A stretch of 5,224 bases of DNA from an uncultured Lachnospiraceae bacterium (GCA_910585395.1 CAJUCK010000103.1:1-5224); one strand, 5' to 3'. Counted from the stretch's first letter, positions 1 to 5,224 are shown. Made by a program: numbers and translations. Notes: generated by a model from the sequence alone, not told the origin.

Positions 1-3
1 AGC

Positions 4-32
4 ATTATAACATATGGATTTTTGCTTGTAAA
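4..32 (-). promoter_or_regulatory. Sigma-A promoter reading out of the left edge
   Basis: On the minus strand there is a -35 TTTACA (27-32), an exact 17-bp spacer and a -10 TATAAT (4-9), with an extended -10 TG one base upstream (TGTTATAAT). This is close to consensus. Transcription would begin a few bases beyond the window, so the gene driven is unseen. The -35 lies only 4 nt past the galactanase stop codon. Confidence 0.75.
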
Positions 33-36
33 GAAA

Positions 37-3000
37 TTATTTCCTGATTTTAACTTTTTTCACCTTACTGTATTTTCCATACACTTTTTCTCCTTTGGAG
101 TCCAGCTTATATGCGCATACCTTTACATAATAGTTTTTGCCCTTTTTCAGTTTAGTAAGCACACCAGATATTTTCTTTGTTTCTTTCTTTTTCACATTCT
201 TTTTAAACTTTTTGTCAGTGCTGTACATAATCCGGTATCCCTTTGCTCCTGACACCTTCTTGATCACAACTTTTGCTTTCTTTTTAGAAACATTGGAAAC
301 CTTTCTGATAGAAGGCACTTTGACTGTCACCTTATTCCACTTAGCATAAACAATGATTTCACTTCTGCTCGTATCAGAAATACCCGTTATTTTCTTCTTA
401 AATTTGCTGTCAGTATACCAGCCGCCAAAAGTATATCCCTTTCTGACCGGATTTTTAAAAGTTATCTTCTGATTATAATAGAACTTAGGATTATCCTTAT
501 GATTGCTGCCCTTGTTCAGCTGATAAGTAATCGTAAAGGGCACAATCATTCTGCATTCTGCCTTGACATTACTTCCATCCTGTGCCTGCGCAGAAATCAC
601 CGCCTCTCCAGAGCCCACTGCTGTCACTACTCCGGCAGCGCTAACCTTTACCACATTTTCATTACTGCTGGACCAAATTATTCTCTTATCTGCCGCCGCT
701 TCTGGCAGGACTGTGGCTGTCAGTGACAATGTTGATCCTTTCTGGAGAGTCTGGGATGTTGTATTTAATCTTATTTCTGTTACTTTAATTTTGTCGTCAC
801 TGTCTCCGTCTTTTTTCCATTTCGCATATAAGGTCAAATTTCCAGTTGTATCACTCGTTATTCCTGTAAACTCTGTGGTACAGGAGCTGTCAGTATACCA
901 TCCTTCAAAGATATAGCCTTCCCGTGTGGGCGCTTTCATTTCCACCTGCTGGCCTTGCGTATATTTTGAAGGGTTGTCTGTATGATTGATTCCCTCGTTC
1001 AGTTCATAGGTGATGGTATATTCTGCTGGCGGCATTTCTTCATCTGCTTCTTTTAGGTACAGAAATACATCGTCAATACTTCCCCAGCTTGCTGCCTCCC
1101 CTGTTACTGTAATGGCAATTGTCAATGTATCTCCTTTGGAAACTTTGAGATCATCAACATTGGGATTCTGCCATACCAGCCAGCCTTTGACAGAGGCATT
1201 TGCTTCCGAAAAAGTCCCTTTTGTATCATTTGACAGTTTCAGCTTAGCAGACGCCTGATCCATTTCTCCGCCCTGCAGATACATAAATGCACTGTATGTT
1301 CCAGATTTTTTTACAGTAACTGACTGAACTGCTGTAAGCTCATATTTATTTTCAGAATAAAATGCCAGGCACTTTTGTCCCGTTCTGGGATTCTCTGTTT
1401 CTTTAGAATTGATACCAGTTCCTTCTATGGTCCATTTGTCACGTCCCTCTTCAAAACCTCCCTGCGGAAGCAAATTTTCAGGAGAGACATTTATAGTACA
1501 TACAGCATTTATGGTGGCTGTCTCCTGATCTTCTGTCGTATATGTAACAGTTCCATTTACTTTAAAGAGTCCAAATCCTGCTATGGCGTCAATATCTTCC
1601 TGATTCCAGACAACGGGCAGAGATTGGGCTTTTGTCCCGTCATTATAAACCCCTTCCACCGTTTTAGGGAGCTTCGATACGATATCTTCCCCAAATTCAA
1701 TATCAACATTCGTACTTGTAATCGTATCCAGTCTCTTAGGCGTCACTGCACCTGTAAAAACATATTTAAATACATTCAGAGATGGCAGAGGGTTTCCTTC
1801 AAAATCAAACATTGCCTGATTATCCCACTCAGACCCGCCATAATTATCCTCATTTACATTCGGATCGTAAGCGATGCTGTAGCTGGATGCCCAGCCAGAG
1901 CCATATTTTTCCCACAGCTGCTTATTGGCTGCTAATACCTCATCTGCATTCTCAGCATCTGCATCATACACATTTACTGGAAGCCATGCTGGCTCCCAAT
2001 ACATCACGCCAATTCCTGCCTCTCCTACGTTTGCCACTGCTTCAATAACATCACGGACTTCATTTGCCTGGCCCTGATAAGTCGCAGCATATTGAGAAGT
2101 ATCATCATTCTGCCCTGGCCGCACTACATTCTTCTGTCCATCTCCATCCTCAAAAGTCCTTGCCCAGGAAGTTTCCGCCACCATAACTTTCTTATTATAT
2201 GTATCAGCAATATAACTTAATACATTTGTGAGATTCTCCCTTGTCCCATGCCAGTATGGATAATAAGAAGATGCAAAGACGTCATAATCGATCTGGTAAT
2301 TATTAAGGTTTTCTGCGTACTTTTTCATGTTATCCGCTTTTTCTGGATTGGTAAAATGAAGTACTCTTAATATTGCTGCATCCACATTTTTAACTGCTTC
2401 ACATCCGGCATCAAAAATCTTTGCCATATTATCCCAGCTCTTCTCACCGCAGATTCCTGAAGTTGTCTCATTTCCAACCTGCACCATTCCCACATCCGCT
2501 CCCGCACTGATAATAGTATTCAAACTCTCTGTGGTAAATGTTTTAACCGCCTCTGTTTTCTGATCTATCGTATAATCTTTCCATGCCTTAGGCACCACCT
2601 GCCTTCCAGGGTCTGCCCAAAAATCAGAATAATGGAAATCAATCATGACTTTCAGCCCTGCCTGTGTCGCCCATGCTCCCATCTGGGCAGCTTTTTCCAC
2701 ATCACAGTTTCCTGCACCATATCCCTGTTTCTTCTGGGCATCCGCATAAGGGTCATTCCAAACACGAATACGGACATAATTAACTCCAGCATTTTTTAAT
2801 AATTTGAAAAATCCCACATTGTCAAGTACATTTCCATCCCAATCCTTAAATACAACTCCACTGTCGATCAAACTTACATAAGTTGAAATGTCCACACCTC
2901 GGATAAAGTCATCTGTAATGCCCTCTACTTTTTTAACATTTACTCCTGCATTCGCGACAATGTCTGCATTTACCAACCCGTCTTTTGCCGACTGCAGATC

Positions 3001-3777
3001 CGCAATGGCGTCTTTTATGTCTTCCAAGGTTTTGCTGTCTGCTGAATCATATACCGACTGCGCCTGTGAAAGCGCTGTCTGCAGTTTTTCCCATCCTGCT
3101 GGCTGGTAATCGGATTCACTTAACTTTCCGCACGCATCTATCAGATCTTTCAGATTTTTAACAGCCGCATTTTTTGTTTCTTCTGCTGTCATCTCCTGAA
3201 TCAATCTGATATTGTCCAAATCAAACCATCCCTGCACCTGAGTAGTTATGTCAATTTCCAGCAGTATGGATGAAGTTTTTGTAAGTACCAGTGAATCCGT
3301 GCCTGTGGTCTCAAATGCATCCCAGCCGCCAAATACAATCTCTTTCTGTTTTTTTCCGCTTCCCTCTGAATCAGAAACTGCTGTTGCATCTAATGCTGAA
3401 ATACTGAGACTGCCAGAAATATTTCCACCATCAGCATCCAAAAAAGCCTTATAGCGCCCTGCTCCCACTCCTGTCACTGTACGGCTCAGCTTCAATGCCA
3501 CGCCAGCATCTTCTGTCTTAAAGCTCCACCATTTCGTTTTATTATTATTTGCATATTGATTTGCTTCCCTGGACTCTGTGCACTTCTCGGTTTTATTGTC
3601 CCCCCAGCTTACGGTCCAGCCAGCTTCCGCCGTAGTCTTCGTCTCCATGTCATCTTCAAACACAGTACGTTCCATGTCTGTGGCCTTTACCTTCATTTCT
3701 GGAATATAAATTCCAGTCAGAAGAATGACTGCGGATAAGACCAGAGCCCAAACCCGCTGCATCTTGTTTTTCTTCAT
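37..3777 (-). CDS. Secreted multimodular GH53 endo-beta-1,4-galactanase (arabinogalactan endogalactosidase)
   Basis: Predicted 1246-residue exported enzyme cutting beta-1,4-galactan (type I arabinogalactan, pectic side chains) outside the cell. Visible order: signal peptide 1-32 (KK, hydrophobic stretch, VKA/T cleavage); beta-sandwich A 36-195; FIVAR helices 196-272; GH53 barrel about 289-676; Big_4 Ig-like 683-765; CBM61-like beta-sandwich B 766-910; Flg_new repeat 919-988; Big_2 998-1079; second Flg_new 1080-1148; lysine-rich FN3-like tail 1150-1246. GH53 hallmarks are RIRVWNDP, DFHYSDFWADP, VGNET (acid/base Glu437), SSYYPYW and VAETSW (nucleophile Glu535). The ATG at 3777 is chosen because AAGGAGGT sits 6 nt upstream and the signal peptide starts there; the frame extends upstream only to a TTG. 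There is no LPXTG motif, SLH domain or C-terminal membrane anchor. It is far longer than a bare GH53 enzyme (about 400 residues). The family is near certain; exact substrate and accessory-module families are inference. Confidence 0.95.
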   Translation of the reverse strand: MKKNKMQRVWALVLSAVILLTGIYIPEMKVKATDMERTVFEDDMETKTTAEAGWTVSWGDNKTEKCTESREANQYANNNKTKWWSFKTEDAGVALKLSRTVTGVGAGRYKAFLDADGGNISGSLSISALDATAVSDSEGSGKKQKEIVFGGWDAFETTGTDSLVLTKTSSILLEIDITTQVQGWFDLDNIRLIQEMTAEETKNAAVKNLKDLIDACGKLSESDYQPAGWEKLQTALSQAQSVYDSADSKTLEDIKDAIADLQSAKDGLVNADIVANAGVNVKKVEGITDDFIRGVDISTYVSLIDSGVVFKDWDGNVLDNVGFFKLLKNAGVNYVRIRVWNDPYADAQKKQGYGAGNCDVEKAAQMGAWATQAGLKVMIDFHYSDFWADPGRQVVPKAWKDYTIDQKTEAVKTFTTESLNTIISAGADVGMVQVGNETTSGICGEKSWDNMAKIFDAGCEAVKNVDAAILRVLHFTNPEKADNMKKYAENLNNYQIDYDVFASSYYPYWHGTRENLTNVLSYIADTYNKKVMVAETSWARTFEDGDGQKNVVRPGQNDDTSQYAATYQGQANEVRDVIEAVANVGEAGIGVMYWEPAWLPVNVYDADAENADEVLAANKQLWEKYGSGWASSYSIAYDPNVNEDNYGGSEWDNQAMFDFEGNPLPSLNVFKYVFTGAVTPKRLDTITSTNVDIEFGEDIVSKLPKTVEGVYNDGTKAQSLPVVWNQEDIDAIAGFGLFKVNGTVTYTTEDQETATINAVCTINVSPENLLPQGGFEEGRDKWTIEGTGINSKETENPRTGQKCLAFYSENKYELTAVQSVTVKKSGTYSAFMYLQGGEMDQASAKLKLSNDTKGTFSEANASVKGWLVWQNPNVDDLKVSKGDTLTIAITVTGEAASWGSIDDVFLYLKEADEEMPPAEYTITYELNEGINHTDNPSKYTQGQQVEMKAPTREGYIFEGWYTDSSCTTEFTGITSDTTGNLTLYAKWKKDGDSDDKIKVTEIRLNTTSQTLQKGSTLSLTATVLPEAAADKRIIWSSSNENVVKVSAAGVVTAVGSGEAVISAQAQDGSNVKAECRMIVPFTITYQLNKGSNHKDNPKFYYNQKITFKNPVRKGYTFGGWYTDSKFKKKITGISDTSRSEIIVYAKWNKVTVKVPSIRKVSNVSKKKAKVVIKKVSGAKGYRIMYSTDKKFKKNVKKKETKKISGVLTKLKKGKNYYVKVCAYKLDSKGEKVYGKYSKVKKVKIRK
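40..330 (-). other. Cationic FN3-like C-terminal tail domain
   Basis: Residues about 1150-1246, with the strand pattern of fibronectin type III: a Pro-containing first strand (VKVPSIRKV), AKVVIKKVSGAKGYRIMYS, then GKNYYVKVCAY and a last strand ending KIRK. I count 32 Lys and 3 Arg against 4 acidic residues in 97 positions. Such lysine-rich FN3-like ends are familiar in clostridial surface proteins. With no sortase signal or SLH repeat present, electrostatic retention on the anionic wall is a reasonable inference. Confidence 0.65.
334..540 (-). repeat. Listeria-Bacteroides (Flg_new/InlB B-type) repeat, second copy
   Basis: Residues about 1080-1148: FTITYQLNKG, NHKDNP, RKGYTFGGWYTDS, IVYAKW. 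Same module as at 814-1023 but clearly more lysine-rich (for example SKFKKKITG where the first copy has SSCTTEFTG), so the two copies have diverged in charge. Confidence 0.9.
541..786 (-). other. Big_2 bacterial Ig-like domain
   Basis: Residues about 998-1079. The order is KVTEIRLNTTSQTLQKG, LTATVLPEAA, IIWSSSNENVVKV, AAGVVTAVGSGEAVISA and a closing strand. This is the standard Big_2 course (I-x-L, L-x-x-G, L-x-P, W-x-S-S-N, G-x-V-T-A-x-x-x-G-x-A-x-I). It lies between the two Flg_new copies and is likely structural. Confidence 0.92.
814..1023 (-). repeat. Listeria-Bacteroides (Flg_new/InlB B-type) repeat, first copy
   Basis: Residues about 919-988: YTITYELNEG, NHTDNP, then REGYIFEGWYTDS and LTLYAKW. 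The GY-x-F-x-GWYTD...YAKW signature is diagnostic of PF09479. The second copy (1080-1148) shares TITY, LN, NH, DNP, GWYTDS, TGI and YAKW, so the two are duplicated modules. Similarity is visible at DNA level around 409-428 and 889-908 (both contain CTGTCAGTATACCA). Confidence 0.9.
1048..1482 (-). other. CBM61-like beta-sandwich module B
   Basis: Residues about 766-910. It begins NLLPQGGFEEG with KW shortly after, has SGTYSAFMYLQGGE in the middle, GWLVW at 865-869, and ends ASWGSIDDVFLYL. This is a jelly-roll fold of the type commonly fused to GH53 enzymes; CBM61 of the Thermotoga maritima GH53 binds beta-1,4-galactan. Assignment to CBM61 rests on position and overall pattern, not an alignment. 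CBM4/9/16-type folds look similar at this level. Confidence 0.6.
1483..1731 (-). other. Big_4 bacterial Ig-like domain
   Basis: Residues about 683-765. The features are VDIEFGEDI, LPKTVEGVYNDGT, LPVVWNQEDID and GLFKVNGTV, followed by a closing beta strand. This is the Big_4 layout (a P-x-x-V-x-x-x-Y-x-D-G strand, then a V-x-W strand, then a G-x-F-x-V-x-G-T strand) often found just after catalytic domains of Firmicutes glycosidases. Its probable role is as a rigid spacer. Confidence 0.8.
1750..2913 (-). other. GH53 catalytic barrel with both catalytic glutamates
   Basis: Residues about 289-676, beginning FIRGVDIS and ending near SLNVFKYV. Glu437 in VGNET (codon 2467-2469) is the expected acid/base and Glu535 in VAETSW (codon 2173-2175) the expected nucleophile of this retaining clan GH-A family. 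Their 98-residue spacing is, from memory, that of the Bacillus licheniformis enzyme (Glu165/Glu263). Just after the nucleophile, DGDGQKN (544-550) resembles the calcium-binding loop of bacterial GH53 enzymes. VMYWEPAWLPV (591-601) is the expected late-barrel aromatic strand. All the key residues I can recognise are intact. Confidence 0.95.
2962..3192 (-). other. FIVAR-type helical spacer
   Basis: Residues about 196-272. Alpha-helical, Ala/Leu/Lys/Asp-rich, with the FIVAR-like course of a helix around LKDLIDACGKL, then Y/W-containing AGWEKLQTALSQAQ, a D-S-AD turn and LEDIKDAIADLQSAKDGL. Such modules are spacers or weak binding elements in Gram-positive surface proteins. Here it separates module A from the catalytic barrel. 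Confidence 0.7.
3193..3672 (-). other. N-terminal beta-sandwich module A, candidate carbohydrate-binding module
   Basis: Residues about 36-195 of the galactanase. It opens with a DDMET segment followed by GW, contains GRYKAF with a nearby DGG, then GGWDAF, and closes with GWFDLDNIRL, the usual ending of galactose-binding-like jelly-roll modules. The pattern matches module B (766-910) of the same protein: GW at 151/152 and 865/866 are each 37 residues from the closing Asp (188 and 902). Ligand is unknown; galactan binding is inferred from the attached enzyme and the resemblance to module B. Confidence 0.6.
3682..3777 (-). other. Signal peptide of the GH53 galactanase
   Basis: Residues 1-32. 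The basic n-region has MKKNK and R8, the hydrophobic core runs from about residue 9 to 25, and a V-K-A motif ends at Ala32, followed by Thr-Asp. This fits Sec export with type I signal peptidase cleavage after Ala32. No lipobox cysteine follows the core, so it is not a lipoprotein. The exact cleavage site is a prediction. Confidence 0.85.
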
Positions 3778-3783
3778 AGAAAT

Positions 3784-3791
3784 ACCTCCTT
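3784..3791 (-). promoter_or_regulatory. Ribosome binding site of the galactanase
   Basis: Minus-strand AAGGAGGT, a full anti-Shine-Dalgarno match, 6 nt before the ATG at 3777. It decides the start: the TTG that opens the frame 66 nt upstream has no comparable site and would place this sequence inside the coding region. Confidence 0.92.
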
Positions 3792-3821
3792 CATTATTAC
3801 GTCTATTATTTTTTGCATTTC

Positions 3822-3843
3822 TTGTTCGAACAATTTCGAACAA
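3822..3843. promoter_or_regulatory. Perfect 22-bp dyad in the galactanase leader (operator or RNA hairpin)
   Basis: TTGTTCGAA, CAAT, TTCGAACAA: 9-bp perfect arms around a 4-nt centre. The left part also contains a 12-bp perfect palindrome, TTGTTCGAACAA (3822-3833), and TTCGAACAA recurs with a 10-bp period. It lies about 20-42 nt downstream of the predicted +1 and 30 nt upstream of the RBS. It could be a repressor operator acting as a roadblock (a central CG palindrome would suit a LacI-type regulator) or a leader hairpin. No T-run follows, so it is not a terminator. Confidence 0.55.
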
Positions 3844-3846
3844 AAG

Positions 3847-3899
3847 TTGCGCAAAAATGTTACTATTTCATTATATATCATTCTCATTTATTTGCGCAA
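3847..3899. repeat. Pair of TTGCGCAA palindromes bracketing the -10
   Basis: The identical 8-bp palindrome TTGCGCAA occurs at 3847-3854 and 3892-3899, exactly 45 bp apart. One copy overlaps the candidate -35 and the other lies just downstream of the predicted +1, so the pair encloses the promoter core. Placement resembles paired regulator sites, but 8 bp is short and the regulator is not identifiable. Confidence 0.4.
3870..3899 (-). promoter_or_regulatory. Candidate promoter of the galactanase
   Basis: Minus-strand -10 TATAAT at 3870-3875 is perfect. The best-spaced -35 is TTGCGC at 3894-3899 with an 18-bp spacer, a poor hexamer (TTG only). A better hexamer, TTGTCA (3901-3906), lies 25 bp away, too far for normal use. 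A good -10 with a weak -35 would suit an activator-dependent promoter. Predicted +1 is near 3863, leaving a leader of about 86 nt. Confidence 0.55.
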
Positions 3900-3962
3900 T
3901 TGACAATTTCTATATTATTTACAAGATATTTTTATATGAAATGCACAATATTTCTTTGCAGC

Positions 3963-3998
3963 AAAAGAATACCAGCGCAAAAATTGCGCTGGTATTCT
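3963..3998 (-). terminator. Intrinsic terminator of the metallophosphoesterase gene
   Basis: Perfect 15-bp inverted repeat (arms 3966-3980 and 3984-3998) with a 3-nt loop. Read on the minus strand the stem is followed by a short T-run (the last base of the stem plus three more T) and begins 28 nt past the phosphoesterase stop. The plus-strand side has no T-run, so it works in the minus direction. It insulates the galactanase gene from upstream transcription. Confidence 0.85.
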
Positions 3999-4026
3999 GA
4001 TGTATATATAAAAATCTGTGCAAACG

Positions 4027-5184
4027 TCAATGCAATTTCACCTGAACAATCTCGCAGTTTGTTCCTACCCGCATAGGCATTCCCCAAGTTCCCACGCCAG
4101 ATGTGACAATTACATGAGCGCTCTCGCTGTCTCTTTGATAATGTCCATAATCTGCCGTAAACATTGCTCTTGTAAACAGGCTTCCAGGAAAAACCTGTCC
4201 TCTGTGTGTATGGCCAGAAAGAATCAAATCAACATCATATCCATATTCATCAATATTCGCTGGATTATGATCCATAACCACAACAGGAAGACCCATATCT
4301 GCCTCTCTTATAACTTCTGCAAAATCACTGCGGCTCATACCTTCAAACCCGCCGATTGGAGAACCATCCAGGCGTCCTGCCAGGATCAGACGGTTGTCAA
4401 GAACTGTATACTGATCATTTAAAACTTTTACATCACTGCGTTCCAAAAAATGAAGCATTTCTCTTAATGTTTTTCCGCCGTCATGATTTCCCAGAGCCGC
4501 ATACACGCCGTATGTTGAATTTATTCTCTTAAATTCATTCACCGCCTTATCTGGATCACATATCGCATAATAGTCGTTATCAAAAATATCTCCAGCTATA
4601 CATACAACATCAGGATGTAATTCATTAATGTGCTGAACCATCCTGGCAAGACGTTGCTCAGAATTAACTGCGCCCAAATGTAAATCGCTGATCAGAACCA
4701 TATTTATTTCAGATTTCAAAATCTTTTTCTCAATCTGAACGTCATAGGAAACCAGCTTCAGATGGCTGGCATTATATATACCATAACCGACCGTCCCGAC
4801 AGCCATCAGAACAGACAGTAATCCTGAAAAAAAACGTATATGAGCTGTTATTGGTTTGGGAATTACATTTATAATGGCTCCGAGAAACAATATCACATCT
4901 GCCAAAACCAAAAAAAGCAGCAAATATATCAGAATCCCCATCCAATATGAACTTATACTGCCCAGAATACTTTTTAGCGCTGCCGGAAACGGAAGTAATG
5001 ATCTGGCAAACCCTAAAAATATCACGCAAACTGTTAATACAGACACACCTGTATATAGCCCTGAATTAATATTGGGAAAAATATGTATGATACATTGATA
5101 AATTCTGCGGGCAATATAATAATGTATCCCGCCCAGCAGACACAACATAACAGCGAAACTAAAAATTTTACCTGGCAAAGACAT
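4027..5184 (-). CDS. Membrane-anchored calcineurin-like metallophosphoesterase (YkuE/COG1408 type)
   Basis: A 385-residue protein with four predicted N-terminal membrane helices (about 7-26, 47-66, 81-106, 118-138), then a C-terminal metallophosphoesterase domain (about 160-385). All the expected motifs are present: SDLHLG (Asp167, His169), AGDIFD (Asp199), LGNHDG (Asn233, His234), MDHNP (His306) and SGHTHRGQ (His325, His327), which together bind a two-metal centre that hydrolyses phosphoester bonds. The closing SGVGTWGMPMRVG is typical of this membrane subfamily. Substrate is unknown; relatives have been linked to envelope or lipid phosphates. The start is the ATG at 5184, with AGGAGG 6 nt upstream, rather than the GTG at 5208. 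The sidedness of the catalytic domain is not clear from charge distribution. It is complete, with its own terminator; its promoter lies beyond the window or in an upstream operon gene. Confidence 0.92.
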   Translation of the reverse strand: MSLPGKIFSFAVMLCLLGGIHYYIARRIYQCIIHIFPNINSGLYTGVSVLTVCVIFLGFARSLLPFPAALKSILGSISSYWMGILIYLLLFLVLADVILFLGAIINVIPKPITAHIRFFSGLLSVLMAVGTVGYGIYNASHLKLVSYDVQIEKKILKSEINMVLISDLHLGAVNSEQRLARMVQHINELHPDVVCIAGDIFDNDYYAICDPDKAVNEFKRINSTYGVYAALGNHDGGKTLREMLHFLERSDVKVLNDQYTVLDNRLILAGRLDGSPIGGFEGMSRSDFAEVIREADMGLPVVVMDHNPANIDEYGYDVDLILSGHTHRGQVFPGSLFTRAMFTADYGHYQRDSESAHVIVTSGVGTWGMPMRVGTNCEIVQVKLH

Positions 5185-5190
5185 TGCATT

Positions 5191-5196
5191 CCTCCT
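5191..5196 (-). promoter_or_regulatory. Ribosome binding site of the metallophosphoesterase
   Basis: Minus-strand AGGAGG, 6 nt before ATG at 5184. The site falls inside the longer frame that opens at GTG 5208 and overlaps the in-frame ATG at 5199, which excludes both as starts. Confidence 0.9.
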
Positions 5197-5224
5197 CATT
5201 GACAGCACTCTCTTACTATTCGCA

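Larger units (their letters stand above)
3778..4026. other. Intergenic region between phosphoesterase and galactanase genes
   Basis: About 250 bp, very AT-rich. It holds the phosphoesterase terminator, the candidate galactanase promoter, two TTGCGCAA palindromes, the 22-bp dyad and the galactanase RBS. No credible small gene was seen: short frames crossing it on the plus strand run into the antisense of the flanking genes and lack an RBS. Confidence 0.8.

Noticed and set aside
1375..1935. 186-residue plus-strand open frame
   Set aside because: It lies wholly antisense to the GH53 and Big_4 coding region, has no RBS and no recognisable domain; it is a shadow of the real gene.
3778..3843. Longer galactanase start, adding 22 residues from a TTG codon at 3843
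   Set aside because: The RBS at 3784-3791 would fall inside the coding region, the added residues (rich in Arg/Asn) would precede a clean signal peptide, and TTG has no RBS of its own.
3822..3843. LexA (SOS) box reading of the TTCGAACAA dyad
   Set aside because: Gram-positive LexA sites need GAAC-N4-GTTC; here the half sites are in the order GTTC-GAAC and the spacing does not fit.
3858..3875. CcpA cre site near TGAAATAGTAACA
   Set aside because: It lacks the central CG and has further mismatches to the cre consensus.
4001..4030. Minus-strand promoter-like TTGACG (4025-4030), 18 bp, TATACA (4001-4006)
   Set aside because: It overlaps the phosphoesterase stop codon and would start RNA inside the terminator hairpin, so it is unlikely to give a useful transcript.
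4018..4422. 134-residue plus-strand open frame
   Set aside because: Antisense to the phosphoesterase catalytic domain, low-complexity translation and no RBS.
5185..5208. Longer metallophosphoesterase start from GTG 5208 or ATG 5199
   Set aside because: Both overlap or precede the strong AGGAGG at 5191-5196, which is ideally spaced for ATG 5184.

Overview
The window looks like part of a low-GC Gram-positive chromosome, most likely a gut Clostridia/Lachnospiraceae-type bacterium. The basis is AT-rich intergenic DNA, strong AGGAGG ribosome binding sites 6 nt from ATG, sigma-A-like promoters, and a very long secreted glycosidase built from FIVAR, Big_4, Big_2 and Listeria-Bacteroides (Flg_new) repeats with a lysine-rich C-terminus. 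Species cannot be read from the sequence.

Both real genes lie on the minus strand and are read right to left. At the right (5184-4027) is a 385-residue membrane-anchored metallophosphoesterase. It is followed by a perfect 15-bp stem hairpin with a short T-run (3963-3998), a convincing intrinsic terminator. Next comes an approximately 250-bp AT-rich intergenic region holding a candidate promoter (-10 TATAAT at 3870-3875), two TTGCGCAA palindromes 45 bp apart, and a perfect 22-bp dyad (9-bp arms) in the presumed 5' leader. The second gene (3777-37) encodes a 1246-residue secreted endo-beta-1,4-galactanase of family GH53. Immediately after its stop codon is a near-consensus extended -10 promoter (TTTACA, 17 bp, TGTTATAAT) that fires out of the left edge toward an unseen gene.

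The galactanase is the main interest. Its order is signal peptide, beta-sandwich module A, FIVAR helices, GH53 barrel (Glu437 acid/base, Glu535 nucleophile), Big_4 Ig-like domain, beta-sandwich module B (CBM61-like), Flg_new repeat, Big_2, Flg_new repeat, and a highly cationic FN3-like tail. Modules A and B look like diverged copies of one carbohydrate-binding fold on either side of the catalytic domain. The enzyme probably cuts the beta-1,4-galactan side chains of type I arabinogalactan/pectin outside the cell, with the tail perhaps holding it on the wall.

The two genes appear to be separate transcription units, with no visible functional link. No RNA genes, mobile elements or CRISPR arrays were seen. 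I do not see a wholly new defence or mobile system here. The less ordinary features are the modular design of the galactanase and the layered dyad elements in its promoter region.
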